Shown: positions 41,132-55,630, counted from the stretch's first letter. The stretch is 64,000 bases of DNA from Corynebacterium sp. CNJ-954 (GCF_001942345.1 NZ_MKKI01000044.1:62001-126000), one strand, 5' to 3'. A program made the numbers and translations. Notes: a model not told the origin generated them from the letters alone.

Positions 41132-41896
41132 ATGAGCACTCTCGAGATCAAGAACCTCCACGCACAGGTGGTCCCCCAGGACGAGAACGAGGATCCCAAG
41201 CCGATCCTCCACGGCGTCAACCTCACCGTGAACTCCGGTGAGACCCACGCCATCATGGGCCCGAACGGCTCCGGCAAGTCCACCCTGTCCTACGCGATCG
41301 CCGGGCACCCCCGGTACGAGATCACCGAGGGCGAGGTCCTCCTCGACGGCGAGAACCTGCTGGACATGGACGTCTCCGAGCGCGCCCGCGCCGGACTCTT
41401 CCTCGCCATGCAGTACCCGGTGGAGGTCCCCGGGGTCTCCATGGCCAACTTCCTGCGCTCCGCGGCCACCGCCGTGCGCGGCGAGGCCCCGAAGCTGCGC
41501 CAGTGGGTCAAGGAAGCACGCACCGCCATGGACGAGCTGGAGATCGACCCGGCCTTCTCCGAGCGGTCCGTCAACGAGGGGTTCTCCGGCGGCGAGAAGA
41601 AGCGCCACGAGATCCTGCAGCTGTCCCTGCTGAAGCCGAAGTTCGCCATCCTCGACGAGACCGACTCCGGTCTGGACGTCGACGCCCTGCGCACCGTCTC
41701 GGAGGGCATCAACCGCTACAAGGAACGCGAGGACGGTGGCCTGATCATGATCACCCACTACCAGCGCATCCTGAACTACGTGAAGCCCGACTTCGTCCAT
41801 GTCTTCGCCAAGGGACGTGTCGTCGAGTCCGGCGGCCCCGAGCTCGCCCAGGAACTCGAGGAGCACGGCTACGAGCGATTCACCGCAAAGGCCTGA
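41132..41896 (+). CDS. sufC: SufC ATPase
   Basis: ABC-type ATPase that drives conformational change of the SufBCD scaffold; it is not a transporter. The 254-residue protein has Walker A GPNGSGKSTL, the SufC variants MQYPVEVPGVSM and FSGGEKKRHEILQL (signature), Walker B FAILDETDSGLDVDAL and H-loop ITHYQRIL. The gap to sufD is 47 bases with an AAGGA rather far from the ATG. It is followed by sufS after 6 bases. Confidence 0.97.
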   Translation: MSTLEIKNLHAQVVPQDENEDPKPILHGVNLTVNSGETHAIMGPNGSGKSTLSYAIAGHPRYEITEGEVLLDGENLLDMDVSERARAGLFLAMQYPVEVPGVSMANFLRSAATAVRGEAPKLRQWVKEARTAMDELEIDPAFSERSVNEGFSGGEKKRHEILQLSLLKPKFAILDETDSGLDVDALRTVSEGINRYKEREDGGLIMITHYQRILNYVKPDFVHVFAKGRVVESGGPELAQELEEHGYERFTAKA

Positions 41897-41899
41897 TAA

Positions 41900-43622
<1,723 letters not shown>

Positions 43623-43631
43623 GGATCCACG

Positions 43632-44081
43632 ATGAGTGACGACACCACCACCGACACGGCCACCGGCACCGCCGCCGAGCCGTCGTCCCCGCAGATGGAC
43701 CCCAATCCACTGGACGCCGTCCCGGAGCCTCCGAAGGAGATCTCGCAGGAGGACGTGATGCTCTCCGACCAGATCGAGGAGGCGATGCTCGACGTCATCG
43801 ACCCCGAGCTGGGAATCAACGTCGTGGACCTCGGCCTGGTGTACCAGGTCTGGGTGGAGCGCACCGACAAGGGCACCGAGGCGGTCATCAACATGACGTT
43901 GACCTCACCGGCGTGTCCGCTGACCGACATGCTCGAGGACCAGGCCACCACCGCCGTGGTGGACGGTATCGAAGAGGTCTCGGCGCTCCGGATCAACTGG
44001 GTCTGGTCCCCGCCGTGGGGCCCGCACATGATCAACGCCGACGGTCGGGAGCAGCTGCGGTACCTCGGCTTCAGCGTGTGA
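43632..44081 (+). CDS. sufT: SufT-type DUF59 protein
   Basis: MIP18/DUF59-family protein that helps iron-sulfur cluster maturation. The 149-residue protein has a disordered Thr/Ala/Pro-rich N-terminus of about 40 residues. The DUF59 core follows: VIDPELGINVVDLGLVYQVW, INMTLTSPACPLTDMLEDQ with the reactive cysteine, and INWVWSPPWGPHMI. An AAGGA ribosome binding site precedes the ATG by 7 bases. It is the last gene of the suf operon, followed by a palindromic terminator. Confidence 0.93.
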   Translation: MSDDTTTDTATGTAAEPSSPQMDPNPLDAVPEPPKEISQEDVMLSDQIEEAMLDVIDPELGINVVDLGLVYQVWVERTDKGTEAVINMTLTSPACPLTDMLEDQATTAVVDGIEEVSALRINWVWSPPWGPHMINADGREQLRYLGFSV

Positions 44082-44111
44082 CGGGGCACCGGCACCGGCC
44101 GCCCCGGCAAT

Positions 44112-44165
44112 AGCCACCATGTGGGGGACGCGTACAGGCCTGTACGCGTCCCCCACATGGTGGCT
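44112..44165. terminator. 54-bp perfect palindrome ending the suf operon
   Basis: Bases 44112-44138 are the exact reverse complement of 44139-44165, with no spacer. A TTTT run follows on the plus strand, so it is a strong terminator for suf. The same structure read from the other strand may also end the convergent lycopene cyclase gene. Confidence 0.88.
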
Positions 44166-44180
44166 TTTCTGGTTCCCGCG

Positions 44181-45344
44181 TCAGGACGAGCGCCGGGTGA
44201 GAAGCATGTCCCTCAGCATCCCGGGCAGCGGACGCAGGAACGGCAGCACCCGCCGCGGATACCGAGCCAGTGACAGCATCGTCACGGCGACCCGTCCGCC
44301 GTGCTGCCCGGCCAGGTAGGAAGACTGCAGTCGCGGCGGCAGGTCGAAGAAGGCGTCGAAGAAACGCTGTAGCGTACGCCCGTCGGAAACAGTGACCAGT
44401 TCAGCACCGAGCAGCCGGAGCCGGTGGGCCAGCGCCGCCGAGAGCCGCTCCCCCCGGGGGAGTCTGCCGTGGTCAAGGAGGTGCAGCATCCGGTCGACGG
44501 TGGCCGCTGATTCGGCGACGGAGTATCCGGTGGCCGGATGTGTCATCCCGCCCGCAGCCCCGAACACCGCGAGGCCGGCACGGACGCCCGTGTACCAGCC
44601 ACGCACCCGGCGGTCGACAGGGAAGTGGACCGTCTCGGTGGCGATGACGGGCGACAGTTCCGCCGCTGCGCCGACAGCGGGCACACGGGCAGCGAGCCGT
44701 CGCTTCAGGAGGTCGATCATCGGCCGGGTCTGTTGTCTGGTCACCAGGATCGTCTCCTCGTACAACGTCCCGCCCTCGACGGGTTGCACGTACAGGAAAC
44801 TGGGCGGTCCCGGCGGCTCCGCGGTGTCCTCGTCCGGGACGGCGGGACGCCAGTCCATGAAGACCGCGGGGACGTCGTGTTCACCAGACGATCCCAGGAC
44901 AACGCCGTACGCGATCTGACGGATGTCCCCGGGACGGTCGACGACCCCCCGGCAGTCGACGACGACATCGACCTCCAACAGCCCCGGATCCGGGTCGTCG
45001 ACCTTTCGGCGGTGCAGGTTCAGTCGCTTCCCGGCGGCGGACAACCGCTGCCGTGTGGCGTCCCGGTCAATCATGCCGTACGCCCGACCGGTCAATGTAC
45101 GTCGACGGGGGGTGTGTACCTCGAGAGCCGGGGAGACGGCCGAGAACGCGAGTACGGTACGCGCCCACGGGGGAAGGTCGTCCAGGAAGACGCCGTAGGT
45201 GTTGGTCCACCGGGGGAGCAGGAGGTCGCCGGTGGAGGTCGCCTCGCACCGCGGGTCGTAGGCGTCCACCGTCCAACCGGTCGTCGCGGCCCGGTGGGCG
45301 AGCAGTGCTCCGGCCGGGCCGAGGCCGATGACGGCGATGTGCAT
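44181..45344 (-). CDS. Lycopene-cyclase-like flavoprotein
   Basis: A 387-residue protein of the CrtY/CrtL lycopene cyclase family, which closes the end rings of lycopene. Visible features are the dinucleotide-binding GLGPAG (residues 7-12), an early tryptophan/proline segment (LLLPRWTNTYGVF), FMDWRP (163-167), FLYVQPVEGGTLYEETILVTR (from 183) and HPATGYSVAESA (269-280). The ATG at 45344 has AGGAG upstream. No other carotenoid gene lies in the window, and C. glutamicum uses the unrelated CrtYe/Yf pair, so this may be lineage-specific. A different FAD-dependent hydroxylase role is possible. Confidence 0.75.
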   Translation of the reverse strand: MHIAVIGLGPAGALLAHRAATTGWTVDAYDPRCEATSTGDLLLPRWTNTYGVFLDDLPPWARTVLAFSAVSPALEVHTPRRRTLTGRAYGMIDRDATRQRLSAAGKRLNLHRRKVDDPDPGLLEVDVVVDCRGVVDRPGDIRQIAYGVVLGSSGEHDVPAVFMDWRPAVPDEDTAEPPGPPSFLYVQPVEGGTLYEETILVTRQQTRPMIDLLKRRLAARVPAVGAAAELSPVIATETVHFPVDRRVRGWYTGVRAGLAVFGAAGGMTHPATGYSVAESAATVDRMLHLLDHGRLPRGERLSAALAHRLRLLGAELVTVSDGRTLQRFFDAFFDLPPRLQSSYLAGQHGGRVAVTMLSLARYPRRVLPFLRPLPGMLRDMLLTRRSS

Positions 45345-45812
45345 GCTGGCGGGCTCCTGAATCGATCGTTCGGCAGTGGTCGACGGGGTACCAGGGTCGA
45401 CGGAGCTGAAGCAGCGGCACCCCCACACCCGTGACTTTACTGTAGGCTTCCTTATTATCAGCAAAAGGTGGGCTCATAAGCATGGCTACGGGAGATCCTC
45501 GCCGTGTCTCGTCGCGTCCACGTGCATGACTTTACCCCCGAGTCTGATGTGCAGAGTAAGTATCGTTCACGAAACACTATCCAAATGAGCGTAAAAAGTT
45601 TATATTGATATCTGTCCAACAGGCCCCGGCCGGAAGGACCAGATGTCCGGAGGCTCGGGGGGCCCTGCTGTTCCGGAACTCAGCGGAAGTGGTGGGTGGG
45701 TCGCCCGCGAACCTCGACCAGAGGATCGACGCGGCTCTCTCCCTAGGGGGGAGAAGGAGAGCGCGGCGCCCACCTCCACGACTGCAGGGCCTCGGTGATA
45801 CGATGGACCGTT
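45345..45812. other. Long non-coding stretch between the cyclase and ABC-F genes
   Basis: About 470 bases without a convincing gene. The part 45430-45610 is clearly richer in A and T than its surroundings and includes TTTATATTGATATC; the 9-mer TGACTTTAC occurs twice (45432, 45527). The part 45615-45790 is GC-rich with short inverted repeats, such as TCTCCC-TAGG-GGGAGA. It probably holds the cyclase promoter on the minus strand (weak TACAGT at 45439-45444) and the ABC-F promoter at its end. Short open frames on either strand show no recognisable protein. Confidence 0.5.
45799..45804 (+). promoter_or_regulatory. -10 hexamer of the ABC-F gene (leaderless)
   Basis: TACGAT ends 8 bases before the GTG at 45813, the same hexamer as at rpe. 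Confidence 0.55.
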
Positions 45813-47441
<1,629 letters not shown>

Positions 47442-47459
47442 CCGGAGTTTTCCGGAGGA

Positions 47460-47465
47460 TACTGT
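47460..47465 (+). promoter_or_regulatory. -10 hexamer of the hydroxyacid oxidase gene (leaderless)
   Basis: TACTGT ends 6 bases before the ATG at 47472, directly after the ABC-F stop. Confidence 0.45.
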
Positions 47466-47471
47466 CGGGGG

Positions 47472-48845
47472 ATGGAAACGAACCACACTCCCGATCCCAC
47501 CCAGCCCAGCGCCGGCCGTGCCCGGCAGGACACCATCTACCGCTCCGGGGTGTCCGGCATCCGTCCGGCCGTCCCCACCGACGCCGTCGGCCTGGAACGT
47601 GCGGCCCGTCGGACGATGTCCCGGAAAGCGTGGGCCTACATCAACGGCAGCGCCGGGGAGGGGCGGACACACGACAGCAACCGGGCAGCCTTCGACAGTT
47701 ACCGGATCGTTCCCCGTATGGCACACGGTGTCAAGGAAAGAAGCTTGTCGACGACGGTGTTAGGGCAGGAGCTGTCATCGCCGCTGCTGCTCGCCCCGGT
47801 CGGAGCCGGCGCACTCGTCCATCCGGACAGTGACCTCATGATCGCCCGCGCCGCGGGGCGCACTGACGTTCCGTACGTGGTGAGCAACCAGGGCAGCTCG
47901 GCACTGGAGGACATTGCCGCAGCATGCCAGGGCGCACGGACACCGGGAAAGTCAAGTGAAAATACTGGACACTGGTTCCAGCTGTACTGGTCGACGGATG
48001 AGCAGTTGGTCGACAACCTCATCGCCCGCGCAGAAGACAGCGGTGCAGGAGCGCTGGTAGTCACGCTCGACACCACCGTGCTGGGCTGGCGCCCGCAGGA
48101 CCTCAACCTGGGGTCCCTGCCGTTCTCCCGGGGACAGGGCATCGCCCAGTACACCTCCGACAACCGGTTCCTGCGGATCGTCCGGCAGCGTCTCCGGGAC
48201 AAGGTCTCCGGCGGCACCGGCGGGGTGCGCGTCACCCCGGCGGCGGTCGCGTCCCTGCTCTCCATCGCCCGCCACCATCCTGGCCCCACGTTCCGCAACC
48301 TCCTGTCCCCGGAGCCCCGGGCGTCCGTGGAGACGTTCCTGGACATCTACTCGAACCCGGGCCTGGACTGGGACCTGCTGGCGACGTTGAAGCAGCGTAC
48401 ATCGCTACCGGTCGTGTTCAAGGGGATCCTGCACCCCGATGACGCGGAGCGCGCCTTCGACGTCGGGGCGGACGCGATCATCGTGTCCAACCACGGGGGA
48501 CGTCAGGTGGACGGTGCGGTGGCGTCGCTCGACGCCCTGGTCGAGGTCAGGGAACGCATCGGCGACGGACCGACCGTCCTGCTGGACTCCGGTGTCCGGA
48601 CCGGGCGGGACGTCGCTGTCGCGCTGGCTCTCGGTGCGGACGCCGTCCTGCTGGGGAGGCCCCACATGTACGGACTCGCCGTGGCCGGCGAGCAGGGCGT
48701 CCGCGAGGTCGTGGAGAACGTCCTGGCCGACCTGGATCTGACCATGGCACTGGTCGGGGCGCCGGACATCGCCGGGCTCCGGGAGATGGAACTGCGCCGC
48801 TCAGTGCCGGCCCCGTCCCGGGTCACCGCACGCCGGCAGCTCTGA
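47472..48845 (+). CDS. FMN-dependent alpha-hydroxyacid oxidase/dehydrogenase
   Basis: Member of the lactate oxidase / glycolate oxidase / LldD family, 457 residues. After a polar extension of about 40 residues it shows AWAYINGSAGEGRTHDSN, the flavin-binding LLLAPVGAGALVHPD, TLDTTVLGWRPQDLN, PVVFKGILHPDDAERA, the catalytic SNHGGRQVDGA and VLLDSGVRTGRDVAVALALGADAVLLGRP. The sequence is most like the lactate 2-monooxygenase-type branch of actinobacteria, but the substrate cannot be read from it. Its last 23 bases overlap the convergent gene that follows. Confidence 0.85.
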   Translation: METNHTPDPTQPSAGRARQDTIYRSGVSGIRPAVPTDAVGLERAARRTMSRKAWAYINGSAGEGRTHDSNRAAFDSYRIVPRMAHGVKERSLSTTVLGQELSSPLLLAPVGAGALVHPDSDLMIARAAGRTDVPYVVSNQGSSALEDIAAACQGARTPGKSSENTGHWFQLYWSTDEQLVDNLIARAEDSGAGALVVTLDTTVLGWRPQDLNLGSLPFSRGQGIAQYTSDNRFLRIVRQRLRDKVSGGTGGVRVTPAAVASLLSIARHHPGPTFRNLLSPEPRASVETFLDIYSNPGLDWDLLATLKQRTSLPVVFKGILHPDDAERAFDVGADAIIVSNHGGRQVDGAVASLDALVEVRERIGDGPTVLLDSGVRTGRDVAVALALGADAVLLGRPHMYGLAVAGEQGVREVVENVLADLDLTMALVGAPDIAGLREMELRRSVPAPSRVTARRQL

Positions 48846-49599
48846 GGGCGGCACCGATCTGCGTCGACGACAGGTTCGTGGTGACGGTCGCGGAGGCTGC
48901 CATGGTCTCCGTCGGACCCGCCACATACCGCGCGACAGTCCACCCGTTGGTGTACTCCGGCTCGAACGCATCCACCGGATTCGGGGCGCTGACCAGGTCA
49001 TGCGGCACGCCGTCACGGTTGGCCAGCGCCTGGAAGGGATCCGTGACCACGGTGAACGTCGGGCTTCCGTCGGTGGGGTGCACCTCCACCACGGCCCGGA
49101 ACCAGTACCGGTTGTCCTGGTTGGCTCCCTGGCTGTTGGCCCGGCCGTGTGTCACGCGACGGTCGACCCAGACCGCACCGACCCGGGCAGGCGCGAAGCG
49201 GAGCCAACCGTTCTGCCATGCCGTCGCCAGCGCCACGAGTCTCCTCCTGCGACTCCGCGCGGACAGCACCGTGAACGCCAGTATCCCGGCCCCCAGCACG
49301 AGCAGGACGCTGCCCACACCCACGCCGGACACCGAGCCCGCACCGAGCAGGAGCAGGCCGACGAGAGCGACGGCGCAGGCGGACACGACCAGCACGAGTT
49401 GTGCGGTCGCCAGCCCGAAGAGCCGGGCACCGGCGACGGGCATCGTCCCGTTGCCGCGCAGCGCCTCCGTCACCGCGGCATCGTCCGGGGGCAGGGGACA
49501 GTGAGTACTGAATCGCCCCTCCTCGTATGCCGTCGAAATCAGGTCATTCGGGTCGGCGATGACGGTGGCGCTGCGGGCGTGGGTGAATATCCTGGGCAC
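48823..49599 (-). CDS. Hypothetical membrane protein
   Basis: Unrecognised 258-residue protein. An N-terminal soluble part of about 50 residues is followed by two hydrophobic segments (near FGLATAQLVLVVSACAVALV and VGSVLLVLGAGILAFTVL). An RSRRRR stop-transfer patch and a C-terminal domain of about 140 residues with VTDPFQALANRDG and NGWTVARYVAGP follow. The GTG at 49599 has GAGGGG upstream. It lies 13 bases after the UPF0210 gene and looks like the last gene of an operon with it and the ACT-domain gene. Its end overlaps the hydroxyacid oxidase gene by 23 bases. Confidence 0.7.
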   Translation of the reverse strand: MPRIFTHARSATVIADPNDLISTAYEEGRFSTHCPLPPDDAAVTEALRGNGTMPVAGARLFGLATAQLVLVVSACAVALVGLLLLGAGSVSGVGVGSVLLVLGAGILAFTVLSARSRRRRLVALATAWQNGWLRFAPARVGAVWVDRRVTHGRANSQGANQDNRYWFRAVVEVHPTDGSPTFTVVTDPFQALANRDGVPHDLVSAPNPVDAFEPEYTNGWTVARYVAGPTETMAASATVTTNLSSTQIGAALRAAGVR

Positions 49600-49612
49600 G
49601 TCCGTCGGCCCC

Positions 49613-50983
49613 TCAGTTACGGAATCCGTGGACCGGGGCGGGGATGTAGCCGCCGCGTGCGATGAACTCCGCGCTGCTGACGGTGCTGACCGGCATGACC
49701 GGCGCGTGGCCGAGCAGGCCGCCGAAGTCGACGTCGTCGCCGGGGACGGTGCCGACCGCGGGGACCACCCGCACGGCGGTGGTCTTGTGGTTCATCACGC
49801 CGATGGCCGCCTCGTCGGCGATCATGCCCGCGATGGAGGACGCCGGGGTGTCACCGGGGATCGCGATCATGTCCAGGCCGACCGAGCAGATCGCGGTCAT
49901 CGCCTCGAGCTTCTCGATGGTCAGGTTCCCGGCCCGGACCGCCTCGATCATCCCGGCGTCCTCCGATACCGGGATGAAGGAGCCGGAGAGACCTCCGACG
50001 CGTGAGCAGGCCATCATGCCGCCCTTCTTCACCGCATCGTTGAGCAGGGCCAGGGCGGCGGTGGTGCCGTGTCCACCGACCTGTCCGAGCCCCATGTGCT
50101 CCAGAATGTGGGCGACCGAGTCGCCGATGTCGGCGGTCGGGGCGAGGGACAGGTCCACGATCCCGAACGGGACGCCGAGCCGGTCGGCGGCCATCGTGCC
50201 GACGAGCTGCCCGGTGCGTGTCACCTTGAACGCCGCCTTCTTGATCTCCTCGGCAATCTCGTTGAGGGAGGCCTCCGGTCCCAGTGCCGCGACGGCGCGG
50301 TCGACGACCCCGGGCCCCGAGACGCCGACACTGATCACGCAGTCGGGTTCCTCGATCCCGTGGAACGCCCCGGCCATGAACGGATTGTCCCCGACGGAGT
50401 TGGCGAAGACCACCAGTTTCGCGCAGGCGATGGAGCTGCGGTCCGAGGTCGCCTCGGCGCAGTCCTTGACGACCTGGCCCATCTCGCGCACGGCGTTCAT
50501 GTTGATGCCCGCGCGGGAGGACGCGATGTTCACCGAGGAACAGACCACGTCGGTCTCACTGAGCGCCTCCGGAATCGACCGGATCAGACGCTTGTCCCCG
50601 GCGGAACCGCCCTTCTCGACGAGCGCGGAGTATCCGCCGATGAAGTTCACGCCGACCGCCACAGCCGCGCGGTCGAGGGCGCGGGCGATATCGACCGGGT
50701 CGCAACCCGGGACCGCCGAGGACACCAGCGCCACCGGGGTGACGGAGATGCGCTTGTTGACGATCGGGACTCCGAGTTCCTCCTCGATGCCGCTGCAGAC
50801 GGGCACGAGGCGCTCGGCGCGGGAGGTCACCAGGTCGTAGACGGCCTCGCAGGTGGCTTCCGGGGTGGCACGGACCGCGGGCAGGAGGTTGATCCCCATG
50901 GTCACCGTGCGGATGTCCAGGCGGTAACGCTGGATCATCTCGATGGTCTCGAGGATCGAGGACGAAGGCAGGAATGCAGTCAT
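49613..50983 (-). CDS. UPF0210/DUF711 (PFL-like) family protein
   Basis: Conserved 456-residue protein of the UPF0210 family, related in fold to glycyl-radical enzymes but without the radical motif; function unknown. Features include [78 protein letters not shown] and [24 protein letters not shown]. It lies 13 bases after an ACT-domain gene, a pairing found in very distant bacteria and so likely functional. The ATG is preceded by GAGG. Confidence 0.9.
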   Translation of the reverse strand: MTAFLPSSSILETIEMIQRYRLDIRTVTMGINLLPAVRATPEATCEAVYDLVTSRAERLVPVCSGIEEELGVPIVNKRISVTPVALVSSAVPGCDPVDIARALDRAAVAVGVNFIGGYSALVEKGGSAGDKRLIRSIPEALSETDVVCSSVNIASSRAGINMNAVREMGQVVKDCAEATSDRSSIACAKLVVFANSVGDNPFMAGAFHGIEEPDCVISVGVSGPGVVDRAVAALGPEASLNEIAEEIKKAAFKVTRTGQLVGTMAADRLGVPFGIVDLSLAPTADIGDSVAHILEHMGLGQVGGHGTTAALALLNDAVKKGGMMACSRVGGLSGSFIPVSEDAGMIEAVRAGNLTIEKLEAMTAICSVGLDMIAIPGDTPASSIAGMIADEAAIGVMNHKTTAVRVVPAVGTVPGDDVDFGGLLGHAPVMPVSTVSSAEFIARGGYIPAPVHGFRN

Positions 50984-50996
50984 TGGTCGGCGTACC

Positions 50997-51263
50997 TCAG
51001 ATCTCGTGCATCGCGTCGAAGATCGCCTGCGACTGGACCGTGATGACCAGCTTCTCCCTCTGCTCCACCTCAGACATCCGTCCGTTGACGTCGGTGACCG
51101 ACAGCGTGTCTGGAAGCTCGACGTGCAGGATCATCGTGAACCAGTCGTCCATGATGGTCTGGGAGACGTTACGGATGTTGATCTCCAGCTCAGCACATGC
51201 GGTCGACACGGCTGCGATGATTCCGGTGTGGTCCCGTCCGGTGACGGTCATGATCGCGATCAT
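50997..51263 (-). CDS. ACT-domain protein (UPF0237 family)
   Basis: Small 88-residue protein made almost wholly of one ACT domain ([40 protein letters not shown], in family order from the N-terminus). ACT domains usually bind amino acids or other small ligands. It is likely the sensor partner of the UPF0210 protein that follows. The ATG at 51263 is supported by a -10 hexamer 8 bases upstream and by alignment with the family start. Confidence 0.9.
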   Translation of the reverse strand: MIAIMTVTGRDHTGIIAAVSTACAELEINIRNVSQTIMDDWFTMILHVELPDTLSVTDVNGRMSEVEQREKLVITVQSQAIFDAMHEI

Positions 51264-51271
51264 GGGACACC

Positions 51272-51277
51272 ATGCTA
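51272..51277 (-). promoter_or_regulatory. -10 hexamer of the ACT-UPF0210 operon (leaderless)
   Basis: TAGCAT on the minus strand ends 8 bases before the ATG at 51263. Confidence 0.5.
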
Positions 51278-51363
51278 CTTGTCTGGTAAAGGACGGCACC
51301 CACCGGGCCGGTAGGGCTCTGATCGGTGGGTGCCGTGTGCCGAGCGGTGCGTGGGCGTGGTGG

Positions 51364-51939
51364 TCAGTCCCGGTTCTCCGAAGAACGCAGGGACTGTTCG
51401 ACGATGTCGAGCGCCTCGGGGAGCAGGCCGCTCTCGCGGTCCGACACCAGGTGCGCCATGACCCCCTCCAGCACCAGTTCCAGCAACTGGAGCGTGGTGG
51501 CGGTGGAGATGTCGGTACGGAGCCTGCCGGACTCGCGTTGCTCCTCGAGTCGCTCGGTGACCGCCGTGCGCAGGGCATTCTGGTCCTGTTCCCAGGCATC
51601 CCGCAACTGGTCGTCAAGGCGGATCCTGCGGGTGATCTCCACCCTCAGGCCCCACCATTCGGCGAGTTCGGGATCCTCGAGGAGGTACCGGATCAGGCCG
51701 ATCATGCCCCGGTTCCCGGCGAGGTCGGTCATGCGGACCATGTCGCGGTGGGCCACTTCCCGGAACAGGGTCTCCTTGTTCCGGAAGTGGTGGAAGATCG
51801 CCCCTCTCGACTTGCCGGTCTCCTTCTCCAGACGCGAGACCGTGGCACCGTCGTACCCGTAGGTGACGAAGCAGGTCCTGGCCGCGCGCAGGATGTCGGT
51901 GCGCCGCTCGGAAAGGTCGGTCTCACTGACCTTAGGCAT
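51364..51939 (-). CDS. acnR: TetR-family repressor AcnR
   Basis: Repressor of aconitase in corynebacteria, 191 residues. The N-terminal HTH reads RRTDILRAARTCFVTYGYDGATVSRLEKETGKSRGAIFHHFRNKETLF in family order. The C-terminal ligand domain follows; in C. glutamicum AcnR binds citrate. The ATG at 51939 has AAAGGGG upstream. It lies 75 bases downstream of acnA, as in C. glutamicum, and a matching AcnR box is present in the acn promoter (54999-55014). Confidence 0.92.
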   Translation of the reverse strand: MPKVSETDLSERRTDILRAARTCFVTYGYDGATVSRLEKETGKSRGAIFHHFRNKETLFREVAHRDMVRMTDLAGNRGMIGLIRYLLEDPELAEWWGLRVEITRRIRLDDQLRDAWEQDQNALRTAVTERLEEQRESGRLRTDISTATTLQLLELVLEGVMAHLVSDRESGLLPEALDIVEQSLRSSENRD

Positions 51940-51965
51940 GGACAGTGCCCCTTTCCGGTACACGT

Positions 51966-51998
51966 CCGCCCGCCTCACGGAAGCCGCGGGGCGGGCGG
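51966..51998 (-). terminator. GC-rich hairpin between acnA and acnR
   Basis: CCGCCCGCC (51966-51974) pairs with GGCGGGCGG (51990-51998). There is no T-run, so partial termination or mRNA processing between the two genes is more likely than a full stop. Confidence 0.45.
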
Positions 51999-52014
51999 GT
52001 GATGAACACGGGTC

Positions 52015-54814
<2,800 letters not shown>

Positions 54815-54991
54815 GACAGTGCTCCTGAATCTCTTCTCGTTATCGTCGTCAGTTGTGTGACGTTCGTCTGACGTCATCCCGCCGCGTGGACCTCCGGACC
54901 TCGTCTGGACCTTGTCCCGGCACCGGGAAGAGTGGCGCCGACGCGGACTGCCACCATTGTGTCAGCAGTCGTCGCGGATTCCGTCAGAACC

Positions 54992-54997
54992 ACTATA
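54992..54997 (-). promoter_or_regulatory. -10 hexamer of acnA
   Basis: TATAGT on the minus strand, about 178 bases before the acnA start. The untranslated leader would be roughly 170 bases long. Confidence 0.55.
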
Positions 54998-54998
54998 A

Positions 54999-55014
54999 CA
55001 GTACGACCGTAATG
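54999..55014 (-). promoter_or_regulatory. AcnR operator in the acnA promoter
   Basis: The 16-base sequence CAGTACGACCGTAATG matches the C. glutamicum AcnR motif CAGNACNNNCGTACTG at all but one defined position. It fills the spacer directly upstream of the -10 hexamer, so AcnR bound here would block RNA polymerase. Confidence 0.75.
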
Positions 55015-55147
55015 CTTCATAACTGCAGGACGGAGTGATTCCGGCTCTCGCACGCCCGCGTGTCGGCACCCCCGAACGTCCCGTCCGGATGCTAAAAATC
55101 TATACAGCCAGATAACAACTCCCGCCCCGCCAGGAAATGAGTCAACC

Positions 55148-55630
55148 GTGGATTTCGAGAATGTCGACCTTCAGGCGGTGCTCGACGACATCGCCGAGTC
55201 CGGGTTCTCGGACTCACAGGCAGGCGATGACCTCACCCCGTCAGAGATCTCCGGATATCGCGAGCTGGCACACCAGGGGATAGATGTCGTGATCCTCGAC
55301 AGCACCTCCGCAGAGGGGACGGGGCTGCGGAATCTCGCGCAGACCGTCAAGGACTCCACCCGTTCCGACGACTCCGACGGGGCACAGACCGTCGTGGTGC
55401 GGGCCCCACACAACACCCAGGTCGTCAGCGACGACATGTCCCGTTTCCAGATCGAGTCCAACCAGGGGATGCTCCATGGCTCGACGGCCCCGCAGGACGT
55501 CGCGGACTTCCTCGCCGATGCTGATGCATCCGAGCCGGACTTCACCGCCATTGTCGTGGCCGTCATCGTCGGCATCCTCCTCACCGTGGCAGTGTCCGCC
55601 GCGTTCGCGGCCCTGAGCTACCGCCGCTGA
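55148..55630 (+). CDS. Rv1476-like membrane protein (DUF6676 type)
   Basis: A 160-residue protein with a soluble N-terminal domain (VDLQAVLDDIAESGFSDS, ELAHQGIDVVILDSTSAEGTGLRNLAQTV) and one C-terminal membrane segment (FTAIVVAVIVGILLTVAVSAAFAAL). Its length, layout and position between acn and a RipA-like hydrolase match M. tuberculosis Rv1476. The function is unknown; the fold of the soluble part resembles TPM-like domains. The GTG start has a weak AGGAAA about 11 bases upstream. Confidence 0.85.
   Translation: MDFENVDLQAVLDDIAESGFSDSQAGDDLTPSEISGYRELAHQGIDVVILDSTSAEGTGLRNLAQTVKDSTRSDDSDGAQTVVVRAPHNTQVVSDDMSRFQIESNQGMLHGSTAPQDVADFLADADASEPDFTAIVVAVIVGILLTVAVSAAFAALSYRR

Larger units (their letters stand above)
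54815..55147. other. Divergent control region between acnA and the Rv1476-like gene
   Basis: A 333-base region. The left part (54815-54990) would be the acnA leader, with no recognisable riboswitch. The middle holds the acnA promoter and AcnR box. The right part (55091-55120) is AT-rich with TATACA at 55101-55106, a weak -10 candidate for the divergent gene. Confidence 0.5.

Noticed and set aside
38574..41132. Open frame of about 850 codons on the minus strand opposite sufB and sufD
   Set aside because: Low-complexity Val/Gly/Asp/His composition is a by-product of codon bias in the real genes; it has no start signal or family.
45437..45455. Possible DtxR iron box upstream of the lycopene-cyclase-like gene
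   Set aside because: TTACTGTAGGCTTCCTTAT matches only 11 of 19 positions of the DtxR consensus by my count, too few to call.
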